Shown one piece after another: positions 34,805 through 46,208 of a DNA stretch of 64,000 bases. Positions within the stretch are counted from its first letter, which is position 1. Each line of letters begins with the position of its first letter. The notes beneath the pieces are model-generated. The model saw only the letters and a program-made list of their open reading frames with translations, did not search any database and was not told the DNA's origin. This DNA is from Episyrphus balteatus (taxonomy: Eukaryota > Arthropoda > Insecta > Diptera > Syrphidae). The stretch is taken from NCBI RefSeq assembly GCF_945859705.1, contig NC_079134.1:17711545-17775544 (forward strand), read 5' to 3'. The position numbers were made by a program, and so were the translations under genes.

Positions 34805-37800
34805 ATGGCCCCTAAAAGAAAAGTTAATACTTTAGATAGTTTCGTGATTAAAAGTAAAGTTGTCAAACCTACGATAACCATAACTGAAAATGAACCCGAA
34901 TCTCAGTTTGCGTCGGCAAGTGATTGTCAAGAAAAAAGTGTTGATCAAAGTGATGGTGATAAAAACAGAAATAATCTTGAATTTACAATGTCTTCAAATG
35001 ATGACGCTGCTTCAAGTGCCTCGCAAATTCTAGTTGGCCCAGATTTAAATTCGTGTCAGGTAGATATATCAGATATAAGTAATTTGTTATCGTATTCTCA
35101 ATCACAGATTGATGATAATATCAAGTATAATGTTATTACCAAAGACTACAAAGAAGGTTTTGTAAGTTATAAATTTCCTCTTTCTGAAGAAGGATCACAA
35201 AAAAGATCATTTCAATATTCCTGGTTAATGAAGTATGAATGGTTGACTTATTCAAAGAAAAAAGAAGGTGCATTTTGTAAATATTGCTTTCTGTTTGGAA
35301 AAGCCACTTCGCATCATGCTGATATAGAATATTTAGTATCTAAGCCCTTTAAAAAGATAAAAAAAGCTCTAGAAGCATTTAAAAATCACAATTACTCCCA
35401 GTATCATGTGAGTTCTCTTTTGGATGCCGAATCTTTCAAAAAAGTTTATGAAAAAAAAATGTGCACAGTACAAGAGCTTTGTGACAGTGCATTTCAAAAA
35501 AAAGTTTTTGAAAATAGAAAAAAGCTTGTCAGTATTGTGAAAACAATTATATTTCATGGCAGGGAAAACATTCCACTTCGTGGACATAGGGAAGTTAATT
35601 GTTCAAATATTCTGTCTGAAGAGAGTATTGAGTTTCGAGGAACTTTCAATGCACTTCTTAAGTTTAGAGTCGATGCTGGAGATCAAGTTCTTAAGGAGCA
35701 CTTAGAGAAAGGTCAACGGAACTCTTTATATGTCAGTTCCTCTATTCAAAATGAAATAATAGAAATATGCGGTGGAGTTATAACGAAACAAATTGTCGAT
35801 GCCGTAAAAAAATCCCCGTACTTTTCCGTGCTATGTGATGAAACAACAGACATTTCCGGTTCAGAACAAATGTCAATCTGTGTACGATATCTAGAGGATG
35901 AGAAAGTTGTCGAAGCATTTATTACTTTTGTTGAAGTAACATCTCTAACTGGTGAAAATTTGGCAAACACAATTTTGACGAGTTTAGAAAAGTATGGACT
36001 CAACATTGATTTTCTAAGAGGACAAGGCTACGATGGGGCTTCAAATATGTCTGGAAAGCTGAATGGTGTTCAAGCCAAAATAAAAGAGCGCCAACCTTGC
36101 GCCCTTTACACACATTGCTGTAGTCACGTACTTAACCTAGCTATAGTGTCTGCTACACATGGCACTTCAGCATCTCGACAAGTAAAGAACATGCTTGGAA
36201 CCATAAAATCGACAACAAATTTTATAAGGGATAGCCATGTAAGAAGAGAAATTTTAAAAAAGAATCTTTTAGAAGCAGAATGCAACGAAACGCAAAAAAC
36301 TGTTTTGAAGCAAATGTGTGAAACAAGATGGATAGAGAGACACACAGTTTTGATAGACTTCTTAAAATTTTTTCCTGTCATTGTAAAAAGCTTAGAAGAA
36401 ATTAATGAACTGGGAACACAACACTCTTTGGCGTATTCCCTTTTACAAGCAATACTGAATTTTGAGTTCCTTGTAAGTTTAGTTGTTTGTTCTGAATTAA
36501 GTGGATTAATGCTGCCGGTGACAAGATATTTGCAAACCAGGAACATTGATCTATTCCAAGCAAAGCAGTCCGTGTCAACTCTTCAAAACACTTTAAAAAG
36601 AAGGCGCAATGAGGTGGATCAATCTTTTGGCTTGTTATTTCTAAGGATAAATGAAATATCTCACGGATTTGATGTACAGCCAAAAACGCCTAGGACATGT
36701 GGGAAGCAAACCAGAAGAGCGAATGCTATACAGGGAGAGGAACAAAATGTGGAGCAGTACTACAAGATAAATTTATATATTCCTTTCCTGGACCATTGTA
36801 TTCTAGAGCTCAACGAACGCTTTGGAAACCAATTTGCATCTATCTGCCAACTACAGAGTTTCATACCAAGCTTCATTATTCACGCTAGTTTAGAAGATAT
36901 AAAAATAGCTGTAGGATTGGTTTCGTATCCTGATGTATCGAATTATGATCTTCAATTTGAGTCAGAGGTAGATATTACTATTATTTTTATATTATTTGTT
37001 TTTATTTTTTTATTTTAAAACAAAATATGGTTAGATATCTGATCCTTCCGCTTGATATAATAAGAATGAAGGAGAAGGTGGTTGTTTAAATTTTGCTTTT
37101 ATTCTCATTTTTTTTTTAAGCCGAAGAAAAAAATGATGATCAACTCAAAAAGGAAATCTTTTTCTTCTAAATCTATGTACGATGGTTCATGTAGAATCAA
37201 AAATAAAACATCTTGTTCTTACATTGTTTAGATAAAAAACGTATAGGTATATCATGTCATTGGAAAACGAACCCATTTAAAATCGTAATGAAAAAATTAG
37301 ATATAAAAGGTTTAAATCGCGTTATTTAAAACATAAATTTTTCCACTTGATTTTACATTTTTTTTTTCTTTGCGAGAACATTAATTTATCAAAAAAAACT
37401 TAACTTTAGTTAAAAATTAAGTTATAAATTGAAAAAAAAAAAAAAGATGAACCGTGCGTCATCGGTACGTGTCGGTACACGTCGCGCTAGCTCTTCAATG
37501 TTTAATATGTATTTAGATTTTGAGTTCATTTGGTTGCGTTACTTGAAATTAATGTCAAGGTCTTCAATGTCTGGAAAATCCACTGTATGTCAACATACAA
37601 CGTATGTTAACATACAAAAACACTTTAATGATAGAGCAGTTAATTCTTCCGGTAACTAAAAAGTTATGTTTTTCATTCAACTATTTAGATATGGAAACAA
37701 AGCTGGCAAGATAAAAATGAAGAACAAATACCAAAAACAGCCTTAGCATCTCTCCCCGATTGCTCCAAGGTGCAATTTCCAAATATAAGGAAAATCCTAG

Positions 37801-38030
37801 AAGTTCTGTGTGTACTTCCAGTAACGTCAGCTGAACCAGAACGAACATTTTCTGCCCTGAGAAGATTGAAGACTTGGCTGAGGGCAACAACTTCTGAAGG
37901 TCGTCTCAATGGACTAGCATCTATGAATATTCATAGAGAAATCAACATAGATCCTGAGGAAGTTGTTGACCAATTTGCCAATAAGAAAAACAGGAGAATG
38001 GATTTGGTTTTCTCCAAAAACACTACTTAA
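34805..38030 (+). CDS. hAT transposase, ZMYM/TTF zinc-finger type, two exons
   Basis: The predicted protein is 834 residues: exon 1 is 34805-36967 (721 codons) and exon 2 is 37689-38030 (113 codons plus stop), joined across a phase-0 GT-AG intron. The basic N-terminus (MAPKRK) resembles a nuclear signal. A TTF-type zinc finger spans about residues 135-203 with C158, C161, H195 and H201 as candidate ligands. A DUF4371/RNase H-like catalytic region follows: CDETTD at 344-349 (D345 or D349 candidate first acid), GQGYDGASNMSG around D410 (second acid), CSHVLNLA at 439-446 and ETRW at 506-509. The C-terminal hAT dimerisation motif (TSAEPERTFSALRRLKT) lies at about 766-782, in exon 2. I did not assign the third catalytic acid. 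Length and order fit ZMYM1-like hAT transposases of insects. Without splicing, exon 1 would read through to a stop at 37018 and lose the dimerisation domain. The ATG follows CTAAAAA, with no longer in-frame alternative evident. Confidence 0.9.
36968..37688 (+). other. Predicted intron in the hAT transposase gene
   Basis: The donor GAG|GTAGAT lies at the codon boundary after residue 721, and the acceptor is a pyrimidine-rich TTCATTCAACTATTTAG ending at 37688, giving phase 0. The intron is 721 bp, AT-rich, with several in-frame stops. Removing it restores continuous homology into the dimerisation domain. A GC-rich patch near 37450 (GGTACGTGTCGGTACACGTC) is a small imperfect palindrome. Confidence 0.8.
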
Positions 38031-38091
38031 ACTAATCAAAAAACACTAAAAACACTGTTCATGTATCTATTTTATTATAATAACATTATTA

Positions 38092-38660
38092 GTCGAGTCA
38101 AATTAAGCATAACATTGGTAAAATCTCGGAATCCAGGGAAAGTCGATGAATCTGTAAAACTAGTATAGGGCTGCATTATTAAAAGGTCAAATAAGAAAGT
38201 TAAAAAAAAAATTTCACCGCTCTCGATTACAACAATTTTTAAGGACCGTTTACTGTCATTCCGTATGAAAGCGTTCAATCGAAATTGCTGCCTCATTAAG
38301 ATTTTGCTCAAACTTTGTAGGGATGTTCTCTAGGACTCTAAGGAAGCAAATCCATGATGATTTAAATTTAAGTTGCCTGGTTTCCCCAACTTAAAATTAA
38401 ATCATCCTGGATTTGCTTCCTTAGAGTCCTAGAGAACATACCTACAAAGTTTGAGCAAAATCTTAATGAGGCAGCAATTCCGATTGAACGCTTTCATACG
38501 GAATGACAGTAAACGGTCCTTAAAAATTGTTGTAATCGAGAGCGGTGAAATTTTTTTTTTAACTTTCTTATTTGACCTTTTAATAATGCAGCCCTATACT
38601 AGTTTTACAGATTCATCGAATTTCCCTGGATTCCGAGGTATAAATCTAATTTGACTCCAC
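38092..38660. mobile_element. Foldback MITE nested in the hAT 3' region
   Basis: Arms of about 275 bp are near-perfect inverse copies (each contains GGCTGCATTATTAAAAGG and GATTTGCTTCCTTAGAG) around a loop of about 13 bp near 38383. The ends are GTCGAGTCAAATTA / GTGGAGTCAAATTA, with TA on both sides (38090-38091, 38661-38662). It lies between the transposase stop codon and the right hAT terminus, so it probably inserted into the hAT. The two identical 67-78 codon frames on opposite strands are a consequence of the palindrome. Confidence 0.8.
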
Positions 38661-38837
38661 TATAAAACTGAAGTCTGAATTAAATTATCAAAATAACAAA
38701 TTAATAAAGTTTTGTCCGTTTAATTTTATGGATTACAGAAGTGAAGGTTTTTAGGGCTACAAAAAATTAAAGAAAAAATATGTTTAAAAAATTTTACAGG
38801 CGAGCCCCCCCCAGATTTTTTTCTGGATACGCCACTG

Positions 38838-38845
38838 CATGTAAG
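38838..38845 (+). repeat. Right 8-bp target site duplication of the hAT
   Basis: CATGTAAG, identical to 32365-32372. Confidence 0.93.
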
Positions 38846-41126
38846 TATGCAAGACTGTGTCTAATAGCCCAGTCTTTATAAACCTCTTCACGGTTCACCG
38901 ACCGAAGACCTCCCGAATCTATCTAAATCAACTGTAATAAGTCACCTTGATAAGATACTGTCACCATTTTTTTGTCTATTTTTTTGCTGGCTATATAGTT
39001 TTATGTTTGTCCTATCATTGTAACATCAATTTCCTATTCCATTTACCACTTCAAACATTTATTTACTCTCTTTAAGGAAACATTTGTTGGCAAAAATAAA
39101 AATAAAAACCTAATGTTGTATGTGTTCAAATAAATCTCCGATACTTAATCACTTGGTGCCACTTAAGCACAAGATGAAAAGGTTATAGAGACAAATAAAA
39201 AAAAAAAAAAAATAAAAACCTCAGCGAATTCAACTCCACCTACCTTTATTTTTTTTGCTTTTTCTTTCTTTTATTTTTGTTGTTATTGTATAAAACCCTT
39301 AAATAAGTCGACAATTTATCATGATGAATGTGACAGACACCTACTGTCCTTTTATTCCAAAAAATTTTTCGCCAAATTGGGTGAATAGAAAAAAATAAAA
39401 GAATGAATAAAGTAAGAAGAAATACCTTTAAGTAAATGAGAAGAAGGAAACAAGAAACAACTGTCAAAAGGATAAAGAAGGCTTTAAGTTTGTTTTTTTT
39501 TTTTTTGTTCATTCGAAGGGACAAAAATGTTAAATATGTCACAAAAAGAAGGACAAATTTAATTTGCATTAATTTTTAATTTTTTATCTTTTTAAATTTA
39601 AGACAACAAAAAAATTAAGGTGAATATAATCGTCAGTGACCTTCAGCATCATTAATTTTTTGAGCAATTGCAGAAATCATTCAATAAAAACAATTATTTT
39701 TTTACTATTTGTCTCCAAAAAGTCTATAAAGCATAAAACCTCTTAAGTAACTTCTCTCTCAAAAAATTCTCTTAACATGCGTGTTAAAAAACAGGGAAAT
39801 TTCCATTTCCCTAGTTAAAAATTCAAAGAGGTTTTGTACCAAGTCTCTCAGGACTGAAGTGAAATGGTATAGAGATTTTGAGCAAATATCATTAAAGTGG
39901 GGAAAAATAATGTTGATACGACCGCCAAAACATAACCTCAAAAATGTTTTTGGTGTTGCTGAATAAAATTGAATGAGGACACAAATTTCACGCATGTTTG
40001 TTTATCACAATTTTAAAGCTTTGAAAAGCTTTTAATTTTTTTTCACCTCATTTTGGAAATATTTTCACCTCATCTGAGCAAATATTTAGCTATACAACAT
40101 AATTTTTTGTATGTATACAACATAATCTGTGTTTTTGTGGCTTTTAAACTTTTTTATTTTTCTTTATTTAATTATGGGATACATTAAAGGATAAGCTTTC
40201 TCAAGAAAATAAAATAGAGAGAAACCAAAAGTATTTGAATGCTGGGTGATTAGGGAAAACTTCAATGATAGTGGATGGGTATGAAATGTGTTTTGTTGCA
40301 GAGAGGATGAACTTGTTTTTCAAAGGTTGTATTAGGTATAAAAAAGTTTTAAACCCATAAGGTGTTCTATACTGAATCTAATGACATCTTACCAGTAAAT
40401 TACTTAAGTTAGAAATACCACCTCGAGGTTATATGTTATAATTTTATTATTTCTGATAAAATTTTGTACGCAAAATTCGCCCTTCAGAGGTAAAAAAAAC
40501 AACAGTCATTTTGAGCTCCAATGAAAGAATGCGATCGATTTCTTTTATTAAAATGCATTTTAAGAAAAAAAATCTAACCAATTGAGCCGTTTTTCAAATT
40601 TTTTTTTTTCAACTTTTAATTTTTGATCGAAAATCCAAATCAAAACTTAAAAATGAGTGCCCTGTATTCGAAATTTGATATTCCAAAAGAAAAAAATAAA
40701 AAAGACAATATTCAAAATTTGAAATGCAAAAACTTAATTTTTCAAAATATTGGTTTTGAATTATATTAAAACTATTGGATTGAATAAATCGTTAAAATTG
40801 TAACCAATTATTTGGGCGATAGTCAGAAATCTTAAAAACGATAAAAACTCGGAGTTAGCGTTGGATACCTAAAGATTTTAGGAAAAAAAAATCTTTAAAA
40901 CCAGGGCTAAAAACTAATAATTTTTTGAATAAAAATCGTTTTTGAGTAAGTTAAACTTTTTTAATTTTTTATTTGACGTGCAATTAAATAGTAAAAACAA
41001 AACAAAATTCAAAAAACAAATTTTGATTTTTTGTTTTAAATTTTTTTCTTATTTTTCACAATGGGATTACAAAAATATACCAAAATTCTTAAAAACGTTT
41101 AGTCGTTTACGAGGAAGTCAGAAATA
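38846..41126. other. AT-rich stretch, no recognised gene
   Basis: Frames of 60-107 codons (for example 39246-39569 minus) are low-complexity with no domain. 40480-40920 has diverged words (GAGCCGTTTTTCAAA) resembling the mini-me-like family and may be an old copy. Confidence 0.4.
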
Positions 41127-41975
41127 AATAAATTGCACGACTGGGGTCGCACGTACTTGCTCTTATGCTTAAAGTAACTATAATGTTAAAGCTTTTCATT
41201 CAAGAAATTTAAAATTTGATATTTTGAAGAAATTTCATAAGTAGTATAAAAAAATTAAATCTGTTTTTATAATTAATTAAACTCCGTTTTAAATTATCTT
41301 AAAAAAAATAAAAAATATGCCATTTTATTTCTTGTATAAAAAGGTATTTTTAGAAAAAAATTTTCGAAAATTGTAGGAGCCGTTTTTTAAATAAATAATT
41401 TTTTATATATAAAAATTTTTTAACATTTTTCAAAAAAAAAGTTGGTATGCCATTTTGAAGAAATAATTAATTTACACATAAAAACTAAATTTCAAAATTT
41501 TTCATTGATTCGTTTTCAAAAAATTGATTTTTCAAAAAAAAATTTTGAAATATTTTTAAAAAAACCAAAAATGCGTTTTTTGAAAATTTTCTAAAATTTT
41601 AATATTATCTTTACTTACACACTTTTGTATAAAAATTTTCATTTAAATCGGATTAATGTTGTACGAGATATTCAGAAACGAAAAAAACCGTTCTATGACA
41701 GGTACCGTTAATAACGGTACAAAAAATATTTTTTTTATTTAAAAAGTTGGCTATTATGTGTAGTACTACACACAAAAATTTTAATCAAAATCGTTAGAGC
41801 CGTTTTTGAAAAAAATTAACTTTTCTATTTCTGTTATATGGCAGGTACCGTTAGTTTTGGTCATAAAAAAAAATTTCAATTTCCCCTCTAGGGAATCACC
41901 AAAAACTGCTAACCACCAAGTTTGAAGAAAACCACTTCACTCGTTTAGGCTGCAGCTCCAGATAGAGACAGACAC

Positions 41976-42012
<37 letters not shown>

Positions 42013-42136
42013 ATTGCCGGACCCACTTTTTTGGCATTCTCCATCATCGTAATGTCATGTAAAATTGTTATCTCGAGTTCGATTTTTTTTACGAATCCTA
42101 AACTTGCCCTATAGTACCTATATCGCAAGTAAAAAA
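41127..42136. mobile_element. Mini-me/DINE-like (Helitron-type) element, copy 2, inverted relative to copy 1
   Basis: It runs from TTGCACGACTGGGGTCGC through A/T-rich blocks, ACCGTTATTAACGGTAC, CTAACGGTACCTGCC (inverse strand) and a (GACA)n array to TATCGCAAGTAAAAA. These are the same landmarks as 2231-2945 in reverse order. It is longer by about 300 bp, so copy 1 has an internal deletion or copy 2 an expansion. Non-autonomous. Confidence 0.55.
41967..42012 (+). repeat. (GACA)n tetranucleotide microsatellite
   Basis: About eleven tetramers with one CACA interruption near the start. It is the reverse-strand equivalent of the array at 2277-2315. Confidence 0.9.
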
Positions 42137-43412
42137 AGTGTGTAGGTACAAATGTACAGATGTAAACGCGATTGAAAAAATTTAAACATGTCATTTTTTC
42201 ACAAATTTTCGTAATAAAATATAAATTTATTTTTAAAAATTTTTTTGGCTGATAGTTGAACTCAGAAGAGGAAATTGCAATGTATTTCAGTTTATATAAA
42301 AAAATTTAAAAAGTATATCATTTTCAAAGAATTTTTTTATTTACCTACATTTTAACTTATTTTCTTTTTTTCAAAGCTTATTTTACAACAGCTTTTATTA
42401 TTTAAGGTTAAATATGTTTTCAAAAATCAAGTAGGTATTTCAATACACAAAATTCAGTTTGCATTAAGAAAGTCAAAAATAACTTTGAATTCTACTAGAA
42501 ATATTTATGGCCAAACAATTTGAAAGAAAAATTCATATTTTTGTAAACGAAAGAGTTTTCAATATATATATTAAGCTCAATAGAGTCCGTTTTGATCATT
42601 TTTAAAAATATGCTACAAAAAACTATATATTAAATTTTGAAAATATAATTTGGAAGTTCGGTCTTACTTTATACAATTCCACAGGAAATCACTGTTGAAT
42701 TTTTGGTTTTTACACAGCCCGAGTTTAAAATTTTCAACAGATTGTTAGCCTGATTGAGTTTAAGGCTTTGTGTTGACCACAACATCGTCTGAAATTTATG
42801 TTTTTTAATGCAAGATTTGATAATTTTAGAGGTTTTTGTAGGGTTTTTATCTAGTATGGTTTCAGACAAAATTTAGCTTTTTGTTGCATTTTGGCAACTT
42901 GGTAAACTGTATCCTTTTATACCAAGACAAATTTCTTCTTAAAATTTTTGGTCAAGACATTTGATTTGATAAATTTTTTATGTATGTATGTATGTTTATC
43001 TGTGACATAATATCTCCTAAACTATTGGCTACAATTTGTAAAAAGAGGTATCGTTGGAAATGTCTTCTTTGTCTACTAGTTAATATAGGTAGGTATGTAA
43101 CTTTACATAAAATAGGAAAATTCTTATATCATTTTTTTTTTTTTTGTTAATATGCAGTAGCTCTTTAAGTATTTTATCACATGACTCAACCGCGAACTTA
43201 GCAAAATAAAAACTAAGCAAAATAAAAAGTTCAAAGACTAAAACCTGATTATACTCTAAAATCACGCTCTAAAAAATTAAGTGTACCCTTCTTCAATCTT
43301 AGTTATTTTTAACCATTAAAATTTTTTAAATTACATTCCGTATAGAAATAACATAGAAATTACACATTTGGAAATAGTATTGGAGACACATGACATCACC
43401 ACATATCTACCA
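42137..43412. other. AT-rich stretch, nothing recognised
   Basis: A short TATG/TGTA microsatellite near 42980-42995. No gene supported. Confidence 0.4.
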
Positions 43413-43414
43413 TA

Positions 43415-45355
43415 GGGTAAAACTATACAATACGCCCCACTTTTTTTGAATCTTCAATAAAACAAAAAAAATAAAGGAAAATAATGTTTTTTTTGGTAAA
43501 TATAAAAAGTATAGTCTTTTTTCTTACTTTTTGCATATTCATATGTACTAAAATATATTAGCATGTATTATATATAAATCGTTGAAAAAAAGTTCAAGTG
43601 GGGCGTTTTGTAACTCATTTGCTGGGTAAAACGCCCCACACCAGTGACAAAACGCCCCTAAGGAAAAAGTAGGTAGGGGAGAGTGGGGCTAAATGTAACA
43701 GGGGTAAGAATTAACAGCTAAAAAAAGCGATGTTCCTTTCAATATTAAGAAACGCGTAAAGGAGAAAAATGCTCAATTTTTGAATATCTACCGGCACATT
43801 TTCTTCAGATGAAGATTAGACGACAGGGTGAGAAGTTACACTAGTGGTGCCCAAAAAATGCATGTTTGTAACTTTTTTTTTTAATTTTATTTTTGGTCTA
43901 CCTCTTTACCCGAAAAAGATAGAGTGCTAAGTGTTTTTTTGTTATATGCAACCGTGTTTTGGCTCAAATTGCGTGTATGTGTTATGTCTATATCAGTTTC
44001 GCTTTTTTTTTAAATTGATTTTATGTGCCAAATTTCATGCTGGGGCTAGTTGTAACATTTTTCCGGGGCAAGTTGTACCATGTAAAAACCTACCTATACT
44101 GAAAAACTGTTTACCTAATATAATTAACAACCCTGAATATGAATGCTTGTAATTGAATTTGTATTTATTTTGAAATTGGAAACACATTTTTGAACCACCA
44201 TTTGAATTCATAAAGCTTATAAAACAATTTATGAATTCGAATAACTTTTATTTAAGACTACTGTCAAATTTTCTCTGGAAATCTTGGATTTGCTCCACTT
44301 TTTACAAATTTGCACCAAAATTTCATGACTAAGATTTGTTTTTATTGTTATTAATTAAAAACAAATAAATATAAACAAATAAAGGTATTTTTCTCTTATT
44401 TTTAGTTCTTGGTACAACCTACCCCGGTATGTGTTACACTTTGCCCCGTATGTGGGGTAAGTTGAAACAACACGATTTTTTTTTTGGAAGCTATATTTTT
44501 CAACATTACCGTTATGTTTTGCTAAATTTTTATGATGGATCTTGGAGCTAAAACATGGGTCTTTAATTTAAAAAAGGTCTGGTTGACCCACTTTCAAATT
44601 TGTAGGAGAACCATCGATTTTAGAAAAAAGTGTTACATTTGGCCCCACTCTCCCCTACAAATGTATTAAATTAGAAAAAATAAATTATTTGATTTTGGAA
44701 TATAGAATTTTGCGATGCTCTGCGGCCGCAAATGTTGCAATCTGGTATGTATACATGGTTAAAAAAAAACTCGTTCAACGCCATATGGCAAGATATGCGC
44801 TGAATACTAAACTTCTTTAAAACGGTTCTGTAATAATTTTCGTTTTTGACCATAATGGCCACAGTGTCGTCCTTTTGTAATTTAATGCAATTCTTAAGCA
44901 TATAGCAAATAAAAAAAAATATTGATCAGTATTTTACTTCATAATCTACTGGGGCGTATTACACTCACTGTACTGGGGCGTTTTGTAAATTTCGAAGTGC
45001 AATACGCGCATGCAAAAATATAGCAACCCAAACTGATTTCAAGGAATTACCAAAAAAGAACTAAGAAGCCCATTTTTTGAACTTTCTAAATATATATACC
45101 AATTTGATATGGTCTTTATACTTTCTGAAAAAATGAAAATTTGTCTGCGCTCTCCGCAATATGTTTTGGTGCCAAATTTTTGTTTTGCAGTTTTTTTCTT
45201 TTCAGGGTACACAGAATACTACAACTCAATAACACAATTGAAGAGCAACTTAAATTAGTTTGAACAGTTTTCGTTTTGTTTGCTTAACAACACCTGTGTG
45301 CGTACGAGACTGGTGGGGCGTTTTGTAAACTGGGGCGTATTGTATGGTTTTACCC
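43415..45355. mobile_element. GGGGCGT-iteron MITE (TA target), interrupted by a second MITE
   Basis: Terminal inverted repeats of about 25 bp (GGGTAAAACTATACAA / GGGTAAAACCATACAA, each continuing to TACGCCCCA) have TA on both sides (43413-43414, 45356-45357). About eight copies of GGGGCGTTTTGTAA or GGGGCGTATTGTA lie inside, on both strands and clustered near both ends. Removing the nested insert (43676-44655) leaves about 960 bp. No transposase. Confidence 0.85.
43676..44655. mobile_element. Nested GGGGC-AA-TGTAACA iteron MITE (TA target)
   Basis: The ends GGGGAGAGTGGGGC and their inverse, each followed by about 12 further matching bases (AAATGTAACA), have TA at 43674-43675 and 44656-44657. 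About seven iterons of the form GGGGCAAGTTGTAACA occur at both termini and near 44041, 44061, 44411, 44430 and 44451. It sits inside the 43415-45355 element, so it is the younger insertion. No gene; the frame at 43931-44152 has no domain. Confidence 0.85.
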
Positions 45356-45357
45356 TA

Positions 45358-46208
45358 ATTAGCAACCCCTACTACCCTTATTTTTAACACATTAACAATG
45401 TGACTTGTTGAAATCTTCTACATAAGTACATGCGAGTAGTACCTTTATTACATACCATACGTAACTATGTGTGTTACATTTTTGGTTTTAAAACCAAAAA
45501 ACCGCTTTAGCTTATTAATCACATAGCTAAATAATTTTCATTTTGTGGCAAATCTGAGTGAGTATATGAATGTACGTACATATATAAATTAACATTATGT
45601 GAGTTTGTGAGTGAATTAATGAAGAGTAGTTACAGGTAACACTTTTAGAAGTAGGAGGCAATTTGGTCGGTTTTTGTGGTACACCAATTTTTGTAATTTA
45701 CGAACGTACATACATTAACATTTACACCTGTGTGCATAATTGAAACAATATCCTTATACTCTTGTCCTTTTAAAAGAACCTTTGATTTACCTTAACAATA
45801 TCCGTTATCTTCTGGTATCATCACATCATTTAGAGATTAATTGTATATCTCTTTGGATGGAATCACAATTGTTTCTTGCAAAAAAGGATTAATTATAATG
45901 TTCAATTAAGATTTCATGCTTAATGATTGTGTAAATCTGTTGTAGCTTTTCAAAACTGTTGTTTTTTTTATTAAGATTTATTAAGCTTTTAATTGTGTCT
46001 CTCGAATTGATTATTAAAGACATGTCCGTGGAAAACAGAAATATTTGTGCAGCTTTACTATATCATTAGGCCATTTTCTTTTTGTAGTTTTATTGAAACA
46101 CAAATTCAAAATTCCAGTTGCAAGTACGACCTTTTCTAATGGCTATATTATTTTACCATAAAGAGAAAAAAATACCATTTAAAAGAACTAAAAAAATCAA
46201 CTCTTTTG
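45358..46208. other. AT-rich stretch, nothing recognised
   Basis: No gene, array or inverted repeat supported. Confidence 0.4.

Larger units (their letters stand above)
32373..38837 (+). mobile_element. Complete hAT transposon (6465 bp)
   Basis: The left end CAGTGGCGTATTGAGG and the inverted right end CAGTGGCGTATCCAG share an 11-bp inverted repeat followed by G-runs. The element is bounded by a perfect 8-bp duplication CATGTAAG at 32365-32372 and 38838-38845, as expected for hAT insertion. GGGGGCTCA/CAAGCCCCCCCC motifs recur at 32390-32420 and 32507-32530. It carries a two-exon transposase gene (34805-38030), a 61-bp tandem array upstream of it, and a nested foldback MITE downstream. Intact target duplication and open reading frame suggest a young, possibly active copy. 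Confidence 0.93.

Noticed and set aside
35369..36683. Minus-strand frames of 72-140 codons across the transposase exon
   Set aside because: Antisense shadows of the transposase reading frame.
34805..37018. Separate 737-residue gene ending at 37018
   Set aside because: The last 16 codons are low-complexity intronic sequence. A phase-0 GT-AG intron restores the hAT dimerisation domain encoded from 37689.
38075..38654. Paired identical frames near 38075-38311 and 38451-38654
   Set aside because: Result of the nested palindromic MITE.
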